A stretch of 64,000 bases of DNA, from positions 54,193 to 118,192 of the forward strand of contig JAKFGP010000032.1 of NCBI GenBank assembly GCA_021502835.1, read 5' to 3'. The notes under the pieces were generated by a model. That model ran no database searches, had not been told where the DNA came from, and saw only the letters and a list, made by a program, of their open reading frames with translations. Numbering within the stretch: the stretch's first letter is position 1; each line of letters opens with the position of its first letter. Source of the DNA: Streptomyces thinghirensis (GTDB lineage Bacteria > Actinomycetota > Actinomycetia > Streptomycetales > Streptomycetaceae). Both the position numbers and the translations under genes were made by a program. Shown piece by piece: positions 63,177 through 64,000 of the stretch.

Positions 63177-63864
63177 ATCAGGAACACTTCCCCGGCAGCG
63201 GCCTGCACTACCGCATGCGTGCCGAGTACACCGGCCCGTCCGCCGGTCCCGCTACGTCTTCCCGCGCTTCCTCCAGCGGCCCTCCAGGGCGTTCGCCCGC
63301 GCGCCCCCGTGCGCCCAACTCTTTCTTGGAGCGCGTGCCTTCCTCCCCGTCCACATCCCCCCCCCCTCCGCCAACACGTCCAAGCGCTGCCGCCGTCCCC
63401 GGGTTCCAACCACCCCCCCGGCGCCCCGGCAACTTCCCATCCCCCCCCCCGGCGCCCTCTTTCCCCCCCCTCACCCCCATCTACCAAACGCAAAAGATCG
63501 TAAAGCCCCACATCCAGAAATTCCCTTTTAGGGGCCAGGCGCCCTCCCCCCCCGCCTTCCCTGCTTTCCGCCGGCACGCCGGGCAAGCGCAGGGCGCTTC
63601 CCAACCCCCGCGTGCGCCCCTATCCACCCCCCCCTGCCAGCAACCTGCCGCGCCAAGTCTTCCACCCGGGAAATCGCCGCCAACGAGATCCTCCGGAAGC
63701 GCGCTCTCCCCGGAGGAAAAGGGCAAAACTCCACCACGCCGGACGAAAAGATCCGCGAGGACATCCAGCGCGACAACATCCTCACGGCCCAGAACGCCCC
63801 GGCCTACGCCCAGGACGACCACATCAACTCCACCCGGAAGATGAACAACGAGTCGGTTCGCTGA
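63177..63864 (+). CDS. clpP2: ATP-dependent Clp protease subunit ClpP2, heavily miscalled
   Basis: Recognisable end to end despite dense substitutions: FPGSGLHYRMRAEYTGPSA, RYVFPRFLQRPSRA, QLFLGARAFLP (for LFEERVIFLG), TPIYQTQKIVKPHIQ (for [15 protein letters not shown]), GQAPS...AGTPGKR, EIAANEILR, TTPDEKIREDIQRDNILTAQ and STRKMNNESVR before TGA 63864. The start codon reads ATC at 63177 (probably ATG) behind AGGAG. Many bases are replaced by C, making runs of eight to ten C. The serine and histidine motifs cannot be confirmed here. It partners ClpP1; clpX would be expected next. Confidence 0.85.
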
Positions 63865-64000
63865 CACGGAGCGGGTATCGTCTGCCAGTTCTCGGCACGG
63901 TCCACTGAAGCGGCGCACGAAAAACGCGAAAGCGTTTCACGATAAATGCGAAAACAAGGTTACACAAACTCCTGGACAAGGGTTAAACACCCAAATCTGA
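63865..64000. other. Low-quality tail
   Basis: 136 bp after clpP2, unusually AT-rich for this DNA, with a small hairpin AAACGC-GAAA-GCGTTT (63922-63937). It is probably the degraded end of a read or contig rather than real intergenic sequence. Confidence 0.5.

Noticed and set aside
63215..63844. Proline-rich 209-codon open frame at the right end
   Set aside because: It is the miscalled clpP2 gene; Pro codons come from bases replaced by C.
63922..63937. clpP2 terminator hairpin AAACGC-GAAA-GCGTTT
   Set aside because: Short stem in unreliable terminal sequence; clpX would be expected close downstream.

Overview
The window is very GC-rich DNA with GTG/ATG starts behind AAGGAG-type ribosome sites, tRNA genes that encode CCA, mycothiol-type and DUF397/WhiJ-type genes, a csn chitosan-oligosaccharide operon and a tig-clpP1-clpP2 cluster. 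That combination points to a Streptomyces chromosome, in a conserved core segment. From memory the gene order resembles the SCO26xx region of S. coelicolor, read in reverse; I could not check this.

Sequence quality matters for every entry. Most long genes jump reading frame every few hundred bases, yet each remains recognisable from end to end across two or three frames. Intact genes such as the MarR regulator (26248-26757) and the membrane protein at 35034-35768 sit beside broken ones. tRNA-Pro carries an extra base in its T arm, and the last ~700 bases (clpP2) are full of substitutions towards C. I read these as sequencing errors rather than mass pseudogenisation. I therefore annotate whole genes across the frame jumps and mark uncertain ends.

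Layout. 99-8391 (minus) is a five-gene operon: a GlnX-like membrane sensor, a GlnH-like amino-acid-binding protein, a coiled-coil protein of unknown role, a PknG-like Ser/Thr kinase and a PP2C phosphatase with zinc ribbons. It looks like a Streptomyces version of the mycobacterial glutamate/aspartate-sensing module, extended by two components. 8554-15340 (minus) is csnREFGHK, with a CsnR-type palindrome upstream. 15554-20381 holds an MscS channel, an HNH endonuclease, a WhiJ-like group (anti-sigma ATPase, XRE-DUF5753, DUF397) with a damaged Uma2 gene, and a methyltransferase behind an orphan palindrome. 20474-23080 is a PadR/ABC transporter unit. 23328-29734 has malQ and two EamA exporters with MarR and LysR regulators.

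29946-45086 contains two paralogous pepN aminopeptidases, asd, an ECF-type sigma factor with a membrane partner, a secreted subtilase, a NUDIX hydrolase, a class-C serine hydrolase and an AbiEi/DUF559-like protein. 45250-55841 contains an Rv2466c-type thioredoxin-fold enzyme, a short DUF574 methyltransferase, sodF with a Nur-type box, two amino-acid permeases flanking bioY and an FAD oxidase, rpiB, a Nei-type glycosylase, a small inverted-repeat element and an Eis-type acetyltransferase. 56006-58972 holds a SpoIIE-type phosphatase, an HD-domain protein and a membrane acyltransferase. 59635-63864 ends with a small membrane protein, tRNA-Gly, tRNA-Pro, tig, clpP1 (ClgR-type box upstream) and clpP2.

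The most interesting system is the sensor-kinase-phosphatase operon at the left edge. No CRISPR array, prophage or secondary-metabolite cluster was seen.
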